Origin: Diorhabda sublineata
Lineage: Eukaryota > Arthropoda > Insecta > Coleoptera > Chrysomelidae
DNA: 64,000 bases
Direction: 5' to 3'
NCBI RefSeq assembly: GCF_026230105.1
Contig: NC_079478.1
Coordinates: 29,899,653 to 29,963,652, forward strand
Each line of letters opens with the position of its first letter. Position 1 is the stretch's first letter. Position numbers and translations under genes: made by a program. The notes under the pieces were generated by a model. It did no database searches. It worked only from the letters and a program-made list of their open reading frames with translations, and was not told the DNA's origin. Of the stretch, positions 1 through 12,045 are shown in pieces.

Positions 1-285
1 AGTTTGGGCACTCTTTTGTTGAGGACTTGCCACATATAGATTTAGAACACATGTAACATGTGAAATATTTTTCAATTCTGACCGGACAAGTATAAACTGT
101 TTACCTATTCTTGATAGGCCTCTTCAGGGATGTTTAGAATTCTTCTTGTATTGTCGATAGTCTATCTCCTCTGTCAAACGTTTTATGGTTAGTATTCTTG
201 TTTTAGATCTTTCCATTGCCATTTTTATTCATTTGATTAGTTTTATTAGCACTTCCATATCTTTCAACTCTCTAGCAAGCCTAGC
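1..285. other. AT-rich non-coding DNA
   Basis: I see no gene or recognisable repeat here. It is the outer flank of the inverted-repeat element that begins at 286. Confidence 0.4.
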
Positions 286-1176
286 AACAAAATTACGGGC
301 ACGGGTTTTCGAAATTTTGAAACTTGAATAACTCGAAAGCTAAGAGAAATTCAAAAAAACTGATCAAAAAAGTAGACCATAAAATTTTCTACAAAAAAGG
401 TATCAAGTGATTTTTTCGTTGGAGCCACTATTTCGGAGTAAATCTCCCTCAACGCCGGAAGCCGGAGCCGCGAATTCTCCCCAGTGCGAATACAAGTCAA
501 TTTACGTTCCAGACCCACATGAAAACTGCTCTAACTCTTGGAAAACTACTTCGTTTTTAAAAAATGAAAATAAGCACTTGAAGTTTCAATGGATATATTT
601 GTCGCTCGTGTTATTATCAACATTTTCATGTTTATAACACACATGGACTACTTGATTTCAAATGCACTAACAAAAAAGGCCATCATGAACACTATTTTTC
701 TTCTCGGTTTATTATTATTCCAATATTCACAGACTCCTTAATAGTTTCTCTTTCACAAAAATGTGGGTACTCATTTTGTGCTGTACAGTTTTGGCTCCGG
801 CACTTCTTTTAGAATTTTACATAGTTTTCGAGTCATCCATGATTCAAAATATTTCTGAGCGTTCAAGCCCGTTTTATAATGGAAATTTTGAGGTTAGGGA
901 AAAATTGGAACCTTTTTTATATGGAATGTTGTGCTCCACATGTTTGATCCCAACAGTTTGTGTCAAAATCCTCATATCGATTTATTTGTAATTCAAAATG
1001 TTTTTGAGTGAGTACATGAACCCATTTTACGTTGAAAAGTTAGGAAAAAATTCTGAGAGACCAATAAGAAGAGAATTTTGTGTTGTAGATTTTTTATTAC
1101 GTTAGCTCTTTCGAATTCCTCGTAGTTTTAGAGATTTTTGCCCAAAATTTCGAAAACCCGTACCCGTAATTTTGTT
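286..1176. mobile_element. 891-bp element bounded by 34-bp terminal inverted repeats (non-autonomous DNA transposon candidate)
   Basis: The left end (286-319, starting AACAAAATTACGGGCACGGG) matches the reverse complement of the right end (1143-1176) at 33 of 34 positions. Weaker similarity runs further in, for example a CTCGAAAGCTAA-like stretch on both arms. The interior holds two short plus-strand frames (407-637 and 761-991). The second reads as hydrophobic but resembles no protein I know, and both are probably chance ORFs. No transposase motif is visible, so if the element is mobile it would need enzymes supplied by a relative. I see no clear target-site duplication next to the arms, so the true ends may lie slightly outside these coordinates. 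The superfamily is unknown. Confidence 0.6.
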
Positions 1177-3979
1177 AAGAGCTGCTAAACTTATTCAGTA
1201 TCCCAAAACCTCCCAAAATCTAGATCTAGAAAATCAAAACCGCCCAATTTAATTTAAGGTTTTAGCTCAAAATCTCATGTTATTTATTAGCACTTTTCCA
1301 TTATCTGTGTCCTATTGGTATTTCGGTATTCTCTTTTCTTATCGTTGTGGTTAATATTTTTTTTGTGGTGTTCAAAAAAATAATTCCTCTGCAGTTACTT
1401 AACTTAAGACTGTTACTTTTTTTAAATATTAAAATCAATTGTGCATTCTTCCATTTCTCTGGCATTTACACTTGCTTCCAGTTCGTTCGTTTTTCGTTTG
1501 TTTTCCAAAAGTTTCACGATTCCTTTGTATCATTCATATGAAGTTACCTTGTATTTCTGTATTTCCTGTTTTTTTCCTTGCTTTACTTTCGATTTTTTCT
1601 GTATCATCTGTACTTCTTTACAGCTCTTGAAAATGTTCCTTCAAATTTTCTCGTTCTTTTTATAGGTCTGTTCTGGATATTCATAATTTCAAAGAACTTC
1701 TTTTATTGTTATCGTCTATTTCTTGAATTATTTTATTTACTTACTTATTACCCATTATTTCTTTTTCCGTATATTTGGAATATTTCTGTTCTAAAAAATA
1801 TGAAAAATATATTTAGTTTTATCCTATATCCTGTCTGAAGACCGTTTTAGAGTTTGGGTTTTTTAAAAGACGTGATGTTATATATTTTTATGTTAACTTG
1901 AGAGTAAATAATATCAAAAATTCTGGACTTCTATTCATTAAATTGTTTTAGTGCTCTCCACAAAGTTGTCGATAAATTTCTATGGGTTTCAGGGTTTTTT
2001 TATGAGAAAAATCCTTATCACATCAAAATTAGCAGGATTTTCTATAATATCACAACATTTCATCTCCAAATAACGTACAGAATAAATATGTTTCGATTAA
2101 GAGCGGGATGCTGAATGAGATACACTCTCTCAAAAACATTATTTGCCATCAAATAGACCGCGTACTATAGGTCCATGATAACTTTCTAGAGTTATTCAAT
2201 TATATTGAGTTTCCAAATCTCGATAAAAATCAGTATGCGCCTATTGAACAACAACAAAAATTTACTTGTCAACCTCATCTGTTGTAAACAGTTAGTAATA
2301 CGTTGAAGAGCTATAATAAGCAGTAGAAATAGGAGCCATTTAGTTTGCTAATTTACATTATAATTAACTTTAGCTGAGATGTTAGGATTTCATTAATGTT
2401 CTAGAATAATTTGAATATACGGCCCTATTTTCTTCTATAGAACGGCTACCTCTCAGATTACACAGAGCCTCTATGTGTATATTCCTTTAGTTTAGAATCA
2501 TTGGTAATTTGTAGCATATATCATAGCGCTTTGATACAGATAACTTTATGAGGATTAATCGAATCCACTATGTTTACTTAGGTACCTATCTATTACTTTT
2601 ACGATAATTTAATATTGAATATAACCTCTACGAGGTGCGTTTCAATCTCAGTGAACAATTGGGTTTATTATGTGCAGAACAGACATCTATCAACTACGAT
2701 TGATCTGATTATGAGATTAAGCCAACACTCAAATATAGATTTTTCACTGATTTCTTAAAAAATCATTTTATAATGGATGTTATTTGATTCATTGTGCTCG
2801 GCATTTAGTTCTAATATAATGAACTCATTATTTTTGCAATAAATCATATGAAGTCTAAAAATCCTAAAGCATTAAATAAATTTTATAAATATATACAATA
2901 TTCAAAAGCCAATTCATTCATTTTAACAAAAGTTCAATACATTCCAGTTTTCAATTTCCTTCATCACTTATTGGAAATTATTTCGACATCATATTTTTTT
3001 TCCCATCATTCCTCAATTCTTCTCTTTATGATAAAAATTTCTTGTCTTTTTCTAAAATATCTATGTTCGTTTCCTACATTTTGACAACTTATAAAGAGTG
3101 AATATTATATAACGAGACTGACTGAGAGATATTCCTTTTTAGTGATAAATTTTTACTTGTTATTACACTCAATACTTACCTCTCCTCTATCACTACAAGG
3201 GTTCTGGCAAACCTCCCATTGTTTGAAACAATACTCTCGAAGTCAGTCAGCCCTTCTAGAACGCGTACCACCTTAACGGATTCGAATCTTTCATTTCTTT
3301 CATCTCTAGTAACAGATTAAAAGAGCTTTCATTTTCTGGTTATCGTTCTATATATGAAAAGACTATTTTTTATCATTACGTACCTTCTGTTGTATCTTTT
3401 CTTAAATACATGCAAATGACTTGTTTAAAATCTGTTCAATTAATAGGTATCTTTGCTGTGTGAATATTACCTAATATCAGATCATCTGGGAACGTCAAAA
3501 AGGAATATGGTGCATTTCATCGCTATTTCACTACACTACTAATAGCACTTGGAATCTCAAATGACACTCTGTTACTTCAACAGTACTCTATAAATGACTT
3601 TATTCTTTCAAGAGCACTCGAATTAACATTGCCTTCTCAGTAGTCTGTGTACATTAAATAGTATTATGTTTATTTGAAATTCGTGTTTTCTTCAACCAAG
3701 ATGATCCTGTTATTTCACAGACATGTACGTTGACAAACAATTCTCGTATGCTCTTCAGCTATGCATCGAAATCCCGAAAAGGTTGAATTCATGGATTCAA
3801 TATCCAGTACATATCGTTGAAATCTACTATATATCCTTATTTTTTTATTAATATACAGCATTTCCACAATCTATTCTAGAAGCAAAGTAATAAGTAAATT
3901 GTCAAGTCATTAAGAAAGTCAGAAGCCATCCGTTGACTGTGAGAGTATTTATTGTAGAAGATCTTCTGGCTATATTCTC
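1177..3979. other. AT-rich non-coding DNA with a pyrimidine-rich tract
   Basis: The stretch 1350-1840 is T- and C-rich on the plus strand. It yields several overlapping short phenylalanine- and leucine-rich frames in all three phases, which is what composition alone would give. Nothing else here could be assigned. Confidence 0.35.
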
Positions 3980-5870
3980 TTCAATATTATCTTTGCTACT
4001 AGTTGGTTGAATAGATTTTTCATCAATTCATTGTTGTGGCCATTGGATAGAATTTTGTTACTTATGGAATAGTTCTTGATCACATCTTTGATTAGTGGGT
4101 TGTTCAGATCATTATGAATTGTTTGGTTAGTAAAGTACGTAGTGTTTTGGATTGGAATTTTTGAGATATCTTCATATTCCAGTATTTACTGCAAACCCCC
4201 AATTTTATCCCATACTACCAGATTAGTATTAATATAGTTTTGTAAATGAGCAATTTATTTTCGAGTTAGTTGAGACTTGTTGTTGAGTAGCCAGAGCATA
4301 TTTTTTAGTTTCAAATCTAACTGTTATCTCTTATTTTTGGTATGTGTTTTCCATATGAGTTTTCCATCTACATACAACCCTAAGTATTTGACAACTGGTT
4401 TTATCGGAATGGGAATATAAACATTTCCGAGTAAACAGATTTTCTTGTTCTAAATGTTATTTGCTCTAATTTGCTGGCATCGACGTTAATTTTTCACTAA
4501 TGGAGCAAGTTTTATAACAAATTCAGATGATTTTGTACTTTCTTTTCAGCTACAGTTGGGTCCTTGTCATGATTGCCGTGTCATCTGCAACTGTTACTAT
4601 AAAGGTATCGTCTGTGCTTGGAAAGTCTGCTGTAAATATCAGATATAGAACGCTAGCCTGAGGTACTCCAGATTCTATCGTATGGTAATTTTTCATCTTC
4701 ATCTTCAACTTTTACTTTAAAGTAGAGGTCGATGATATGAGATTTGAGATTTTCAAATAAAGTTTAGTTGTTCCGTTACATGTAGTTTCAGTTTGTTGAG
4801 GAGACCGTCATGCCAGACTGTCAATCGCCTATTGTATAGCGAGGAATACTCCAGTACACATCTTTTTCTCTTCTAGGATTGTTTTTATTATGTTAAGTAT
4901 CCTGTGGCATTGTTCGTTTGTGGAGACTGCTGTTTGGATTTTACGTAGAAATAGTCTTTCTAGTAGTTTTCATATTATTGAGAGTAGGTTTATAGGGCGA
5001 TATGAATCAGCTTCTGTTGCAGGTTTTTGAATCATAATATCCTGAGCATACTTTTATTGTATTTTATAGTATCGGAGGCGTAATATATCATCACACTGTT
5101 AACAGCACCACTGCTTCTCTTGGTAGCTTCTGTAGTGGTTTCCCTGTTATTAGATCATATCTAGGGGCTTTCTTGGAATTTAGAAGTATTATTTGTTGTC
5201 GGATTGTTGACGGGGTAAATATCATCAAAGGTAGAGATAGTTGGCATGATGCTTCAAGATAACTTTTTATATTTTCATCATTATTATTATCTGGTGCTAA
5301 GAATATATTTACAAGGTGTTCTGCAAAAACTCTGGCTTTGTACTCTTGTACGAACCCAAGTCATATCTGAGGTGGTATAGAGTGGTCTACATGTCATAGG
5401 ATCGAAACATGAGTGTGGAAGGCTTCATTCTTTGCTTCATATAGTGGTTTATTTAGTATGTGACTTATTCTGTTGATGTTTTATTCAATGAATTTCTAGT
5501 GTGTGGCCATATACGTCACGCTCTTGTTTTTTCTGCTACAAGTTCATTTATGTGAAGAGGAATATTATAATCTTGTTCACTTTTTGGCGTTGTAGTGTTG
5601 GTTTTTACCCTGCTTTTTGTATGACTGTTGTTAGATAGTCTACAGTTTAATATATCCCTATTACTTCTAACATCAAAATCCTACCGAACCTAATTGTAGA
5701 ATTATTTATATTATTCTCAGGTTGTTCTATTTTCCTATGCTTACATTTCTATTTGTTTTTGGGTAGTCTGCAATTACCTAGTGATAAGATAAACGTCTGT
5801 TTCACTGTTAAATACATGGATTCTTGAAGAAATGTCAGTTAGAGCTGGATCTAGAAAATGCAATGTAATG
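3980..5870 (-). mobile_element. Decayed Jockey-type non-LTR retrotransposon (end of endonuclease, reverse transcriptase, C-terminal region)
   Basis: Read on the minus strand in shifting frames, this region follows the ORF2 protein of insect Jockey elements in order. Around 5780-5870 is an LDPALTDISSRI stretch like the end of the endonuclease. Then come a SYRPINLLSII-like block, an EQCHRI...EEK block, and the reverse transcriptase core VADDTAIM at 4568-4591, equivalent to FADD with the catalytic aspartate pair kept. Next is VVKYLGLYVDGKLIWKTH near 4330-4400, and the tail NDLNNPLIKDVIKNYS ends near 3980. Intact elements encode a reverse transcriptase that copies their RNA into the genome; this copy has many stops and frameshifts. 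About 40 residues appear to be missing between the W-K-THTK block and the terminal block, suggesting an internal deletion. It belongs to the same broad family as the fragment at 32180. Confidence 0.8.
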
Positions 5871-8329
5871 CAATTTGAATTATGAATCCCGAATTTTCAT
5901 ATGTACTAAACATCTTCTATGGATATTCTGAACTTTCTCTTCTATTTGACCTTACATCCATTACCATTCGAAAAAATTCTTAAATAATATTACAAACTTT
6001 CCAAAACATTATTAGTAGAATGATACGACTCCTTTCAAATTGAGTTGTCTACAATTTCGTCCACATAAGTGATTGTATAATGTCTTTACTTGTTTTAAGA
6101 GATAAGATGGATCATTCTATTGAAAACACAATAAAAGAAAATCTATCAATTCATGTACCACCCTTGTTTAGCAATTTACTTTTCTCTAAAACGTTAAAGA
6201 TGAAATAGAATCATTCTGGAATGACTTTTAGATACTTTGTCATAGTCATCTCACTAATTGTATTAAAACATTTTCCTTTTCACCTAATCTTTATTTTCGG
6301 AAATAACTAAGTTGGAATTTCGGGAACCTTTACGATATTCATACTGAATATACTGTTTACATCACCACTACACCAACACTAACAATTACACTGTCCAATA
6401 ACTTGACTTGACTGTTTTATACTAAACTTTCCCACCAATAAGCCACCTCCCGCGAAAATTAGTTCCAACGGGAAAAAACTTCTTGGCGGGAATATTCATA
6501 TTCAGTTTCATGATGTTAAGTTTAGTGAATAAAGCGGATGTAATCAGACAATCCCTGATTTCATGTTTACGTTATTTTCGTACTTACAGGTACTAGATTA
6601 TAAGTTCTCTAAGGTCTCGAAAGTTCTGTTTTAACGAACAAGTTTGTCCATATTTGTACACATTTTCATTTATTTTTAAATTCGAAAAACCATTACCTGT
6701 CCTTGCTGATGACGAAATCAACACAATAGACACATTCGATAGTTTTGTGAACTTTTTTATAACCCTTGAAGCTTAGTTTAAGCTCCATGTTTCATGATAT
6801 ACACAAAATCAGTAATGGAATTAAACGATAGTTTGATTCACAATGCTTTTGGAATCTTACAAGATCTGGCCATGGGCGATTAGTGATTTTCTTCATTTGA
6901 ATTCTTTTCAAAACTTCCTATTAAAGTTGGAGTAGATTTTTCAATTAATTATCAAGTTTTTCATATTTTCAACTGACTCGTCTCTTTGATGATTTTCTAC
7001 TCCGCTGCATTGGACTACAGAATAATTTCTCATTTTTATTAAAAATAGTAAAAATCAAATGAAAACAACAAAATTCACTAAGAAATCAAAGTGATGATGG
7101 ATATATTATGAACAATAATATTTTTAATGAAAAATAAGATTTTCCTTCAAAATTAGTGTCGGATCTGAATTATTTTCTCAATAGTGAATTAAATTTAAAT
7201 GTCGTTCACATTATTCTTTTTTCAATTCATTTATCACGTGTTCTTGTAATTATAGGAAAAAAATATCCAATTGAACCAGAATAATACAATTATACCTTTC
7301 TACACTAGAATAAAATTGATGTAAGAGCTTTATTAAACAGTTCGATTTGCGTTTGCTTTGTGTCCCTTCCAGTTACAATTCACACTTCGTGTACGGTTTA
7401 GACAAAGATAATTATCGAATGGCTTTGAAGTAAATTGGAGAACGGAGTTAGCACAAATCAGATAAAAGAAAGTTGGTAACGGTTACAGAGGTCCAAAGTG
7501 GGTGACCGTTTTCTCGCTCTCTGTTCACGCGTTTCTTTTTCGAGATCAATAGAAAAATATCTAATTTGTGAAATTAGAAAGAGGTTGCTCCATAGACTCT
7601 ACAATCGAAAAGGTTTATCCAATCTTGATAAGGTTTTGTTAAAAAATACCGTGTTATATGAAAAGACGTTACATCGCCTGTTAGGTCGAATATAAATTAC
7701 TTCTATTCACGAACTTATTGACAATTACCATTCGAGTTAAACATTACTTTCTAGCTGCTTATTGAATCTGTATTTATCATAAGATATCAAGTTTTTAAAA
7801 ATGACGGATCTAGGCTGAAATCGGAATGGAATTTAGGATCATCATAGATATGTAACTTTATTTTACTGGAACATACTAAATTGGAAGTTACAAGAGTAAC
7901 AGATTTTAAAAATTAATATATTTGAGCTGATAAAGTTTGAATAATAATTTTTGGGACAAGAGAGCATCAAATCAATAGTTATATGAACGAATATATAATT
8001 ATAATAGAGAATAATCATCTCATTAGAAGACATCATTGAACTAGAACAGATGAACATAACAACAACCATCATTGAATGAAATCCAACTTTTCAACTACCC
8101 AAGCGATAAATAAGGGTCAAGATTTTTGTAGTCCTTTTAGATATATGGAAAATATGCTAAGCAGCTTGAAGAATTAGCAAAAACACTCTCTTAAGCACAG
8201 CAAAGGCATACTCACGGTATTTTTAAAGAAAATACGGGCAAAACAGGCATCCATCGTCCCATGTCTCTCGTCAGCGGTACACCAACATATTATACTATGA
8301 GAAAGAGAGTGAGAGAGGGATGGGGAATG
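5871..8329. other. Unassigned DNA with a small CpG-containing patch
   Basis: The patch 6445-6495 contains two E2F-like strings, a CCCGCGAAAA and a TTGGCGGGAA, in otherwise AT-rich DNA. A plus-strand frame at 7498-7695 (65 codons, basic) matches no family I know. A short GA-rich run lies near 8300-8320. No gene can be supported. Confidence 0.3.
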
Positions 8330-8930
8330 CTCTATTGTCAAAAAATTGTTTCAATTTGTAAACATACAAATAAAATAAAATTTCAATATACAGAAGAAAA
8401 CTACAACGATTAACAAAATTATAGGTAATAGTAATAGGTAATACTTAGTATATAATTCCATAACAAAAATTTAAACCATTATGCAATATGTCCGGAATTA
8501 AATATTATTATTAGAATAGAAGTCATTTACAGAGAAAAAGGTACTTTCCAGTAAATATGCCCTCAAATTATTACGGAATTCGGGAAAAAAGATATCGATT
8601 TAATTTCAATTAGCCAGTGATTGTGCATTTTTTGCATTGTAAAATATTGAGCCCTTGACTAATTCTGCACGTGGAGTAGGTAGGCAGAGGTCGTGCTTCG
8701 CGTTCCTAAGTGGAGAAGCATGCTTACTAATTAGGAAAATGGATTCAAAGATGAATAAAGGAAAGGAATTTTCAAGTCCCTGCAGTGAGCCCTAGTGTTT
8801 AGACCGAGTAAATATCTAACAGATCTCTTTTGTAGATTGAAGATTCGCTCAAAATTAGTCGCACCGCACGTACCCCAGAAGGGAAGGGCATATCGGAGCA
8901 ATAGACTATTGATTAACAATAATAGTTAAG
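8330..8930 (-). mobile_element. 3' end of a non-LTR retrotransposon (LINE family A, copy 1)
   Basis: On the minus strand an open frame (8731-8919) reads LLLRYALPFWGTCG, then IFNLQKRSVRYLLGLN. This is the thumb and C-terminal segment of LINE reverse transcriptases of the CR1/Jockey group without RNase H. Downstream, in broken frames, follow an ELVKGSIFYNAK-like block and FRNNLRAYLLESTFFSVND, matching the usual final motif of these proteins. The AT-rich tail near 8330-8460 is the 3' untranslated end. It is truncated at its 5' side, as is normal for LINE insertions, and broken by stops. Two further copies of the same 3' end lie at 20840 and 63085, also on the minus strand. Immediately upstream is the tandem repeat starting at 8909. 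Confidence 0.8.
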
Positions 8931-9395
8931 TCTGATAATTGTCGTTCAAAACTAAAAAAGGCAGTCGTTGAAAATTTGTTTTGTCAACTGTCAATTCAGA
9001 TTTTTGAAGAAGCGTTAATTTTGTATTGAAAATGGAGCTTCGTGCGTGTAAGCACTGAAGTATAGAATTCGAAATCTATGAAGATGTTGAAGACGTCCCT
9101 CATTTTATACTATTGATTGACATTAATAATTGTGACTGATAATCTTAGTTTTAAACTAAAAAGGGGAACCGTTGAAAGTTTGGTTTGTCAACTGTCAATT
9201 CAGATGCTCGAATGAAGCGGCGTTGAATTTTGGATTGGAAATGGAGCTTCGTGCGTGTCAGCGTTGAAGAATAGAATTCGAAATGTATGAAGATGTTGAA
9301 GACGTCCCTCATATTATACTATTGATTGACATTAATAATTGGGACTGATAATCGTATTTTAAAACTAAAAAAAGCAGTCGTGAAACGTTTGGCTA
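8909..9395. repeat. Tandem repeat, period about 204-209 bp, roughly 2.4 copies
   Basis: Units start at 8909, 9113 and 9322, each with TTGATT(A/G)AC followed by an ATAAT-rich stretch, GTCAACTGTCAATTCAGAT, GGAGCTTCGTGCGTGT and GATGTTGAAGACGTCCCTCA. The third unit stops soon after its AAAACTAAAAAAAGCAGTCGT block. Units differ by substitutions and small indels, so the array is old. The phrase GGAGCTTCGTGCG begins after ATG and could be a fossil transposase start, but I cannot confirm that. Confidence 0.8.
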
Positions 9396-11884
9396 AAACG
9401 TATAATTTGGAACAATTAGGTGGATACGGATTCTACTCACTAGCTTTAAAAGACCTGACTTGCTTGCAGAAACAGAATCGCATCGATAAAATACGAGGTT
9501 TGTGAGAGAAGAATTGATACTACGGGCGATCTGGTAACGTCTTGTATAGTAGCCTATGTTAGACCGGTTAGTTTCTAACTGTCACCTCGATGCTAGGTTC
9601 AACTTCAGATTATTATTGACAGAGCTATTGATCGTGTTACAACAATGGAGAGTCAGAGCTTAGAGGAACGTTGTGCGCATCTTTTATAATAAATTTCGGG
9701 AATAAGCGACTATGACTTTAGGAAAGTTGGAAGAGGTCTGAGATGAATATTGTTTAATCAGAACACAAGCTTTTTGGTGGCACAAATCAGATTAGTAAAG
9801 CCATTAAGGCGACATGGATCAATTTTGCTCTAACTGTAGAACCTGATAAAAATATTGAGCATGTGCTTTTGTGAGATCAGACTGTCGCTTACCAGTAAGG
9901 TTGTGATCAAATAATTTAATTCTAGAACTTCTATCGTACATGAAACTCTGACAGACAGTTTGGACCTATAAGACATTGATGAACAGAAGAACATTCGGAA
10001 AAACTTGTGCGTTAATCTTTTGGCAACCATGGCCAGAAACCAAAAATTTTTATTCAAGTTTTTCTTATAACAAATGTCTTGGAACTATCCTACTTTAGAA
10101 CTCTGAGTAGGAAGTTTATATGTGTCCAAAAGGACTACTTTAACGGGAATGAAATTATTGTTTGACATGCTAATGAGTAGAAAATCAGTTGAGAAAGTGT
10201 ACTAATAGTGATTTGTTTGGAAATGTTATAGAAGATTAGATATTCATATTTTCGAAGGAAAACCAGGATAGAGATCGATTTGTATCATTGATATTGAAAT
10301 TAAGTTTCAAAATCAATAAATAAACAATCAAACTTTTTCTATTTGTATAACAGCAAGTATTTCGCAACTTTATCTGTAGATAGTAGATATAGAAGATAAC
10401 TGGTAGCAAATGCTAAAGGTAGTTCTTAAAAATGCGCTGAAAAAATGAATTATTTTGGTTGTATTGTATTATCACTAGCGTTTATGTTATGATTATTCAA
10501 CTAAATAATTCTTACTTCTAATTCTCAGTGGCTTGTTCTTAAATTCTTCTTAATACAATCAATCAATCGTTAATAAAGATGTTAATTACCTGAAAAATAA
10601 AAGTCATCAATTAGAAACCACTTTTTTACACTCATTATTTTCGTATCAACTAATTTAGCTTGATATCCCAGACCGACATTTGTCCTTAACTGTATTCACC
10701 TGTCAATTCCGGCATGAAATGCATCCCATGTTTCGTGCTTCAGAGTAATTTCACGGTAAACCAACCACAATTTATGCAATTTAAAGTGGATACCGCGTCC
10801 GCAGAGAAGCGCATCGTTTTTGACAGATTTGCCAGGATCGCATGAATAAATGGCAGTTTCGAGGGTTGATGTCGAAACTGTAGACAAAAATCACTTTGGT
10901 AAAGCGAATTTAGTTGATTCGGGAAGACTGTGGTTTCAGATACAAAACTACATTATCCTAAAATGAAGTTGGGCTGAGAAAAAGTTTTATCTAAATCCCG
11001 ATTTTTATACCAACGCATATTTCTAAAGCCTGATGTCGATGATTTCTCTTGAATAGTTCAAATTTAAAACTTAGATAAACTTTCTTAGAGAAAAAATAGA
11101 GAGTTACGAAAACAAAAGGACAATGGATGGAATGTTGATGAAGTATATGAAAAAACAAGAGTTTGGTGTCATGTTGCACCTCTATTCACAAAAAATTCAA
11201 CGTGGGAACAAAGAGATCAGTATTCTCAGAAATTTGAACGAACTGAATAAGTATGTCGGCAGTAGGAGCATAATCACTAAACTAATTCGGAAACTATTGA
11301 ACTGATAATTTTAGTTGTATCCAGAATTTCAGAAATCATATCTAGAAATATTTCAAACACCGTTGGAAATAACAGAGAAACCAACCTTTTACAAAAACTG
11401 ATTTATATTCAATCTCAAGGCACTGAACAAAAACGAAAAAAGAAGTTGCAAGCTCAAGCGTTCCCTAGATTATATATTTACCTTTCGCAATTATTTTTAT
11501 ACCAGCATGTACAGGGCCTGATCGGGAAGTAGTAAGACGGGTTTTTTCCTAAAAGAACGTGCGGACTAGAGGCTATCTGCACACGCACGATTGTTGGAGA
11601 GGGATATTATAACCGCAGGGAAAAATCGGCAATCAGTTGCTGGCGACTGTACTGCGAATCCATGTCGAAACGCCTTGTCACGAAGTGCAAAGGGCAAAAA
11701 GACTTAGGACATGATTGAGGAAACCTACGGTAATGTTGTTCAGGCTAGATCAGGTATTTTGAGTCGCACAAGCTATTCCGAGAAAGTAGGGAAAGAGTGG
11801 AAAACGTTAATGCAGTGAGTATTGTCAAAGGAAAAAAGCCAACCGGAAAACGATCTGTCAGGATCTTTTTGGCCTCACAAAATT
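9396..11884. other. Unassigned DNA with scattered coding-like fragments
   Basis: Slightly higher-GC patches at 9570-10050, 10680-10930 and 11500-11880 have the look of old transposon coding sequence. One plus-strand frame near 9642 begins MESQSLEERCAHL, reminiscent of the start of Tc3-like transposases. Stops are frequent and I could not place these patches in a family. Confidence 0.25.
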
Positions 11885-12045
11885 TTTTTTCATCCAACGC
11901 CAAATGGGAAGCATGACGGCTAGGAAGAGGTAGTCCAAGAGGCTGTGACGCAGGAGCTGAACAGCATTCCTGTACAGACATTTCTGGAGGTGTATGAAAA
12001 CTAGAAAACTCGTTTGCAGCACTGAGTATATGCGGGAGGGTGTAA
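11885..12045 (+). mobile_element. Possible C-terminal fragment of a Tc1/mariner-superfamily transposase
   Basis: One frame reads EEVVQEAVTQELNSIPVQTF, then LEVYEN, stop, KTRLQH, stop, VYAGG. This order resembles the end of many mariner-type transposases, where a helix with an E-L-x-x-I-P core is followed by a W-K-x-R-x-x-C-hydrophobic-x-A-x-G segment. Two in-frame stops sit at the places where W and C codons would be expected. Upstream DNA (11500-11880) has similar composition but no identifiable catalytic block. The call is tentative. Confidence 0.4.

Noticed and set aside
1347..1838. Four overlapping plus-strand frames rich in F and L
   Set aside because: They overlap in three phases in a T-rich tract, as expected from composition alone. 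No membrane-protein family is recognisable.
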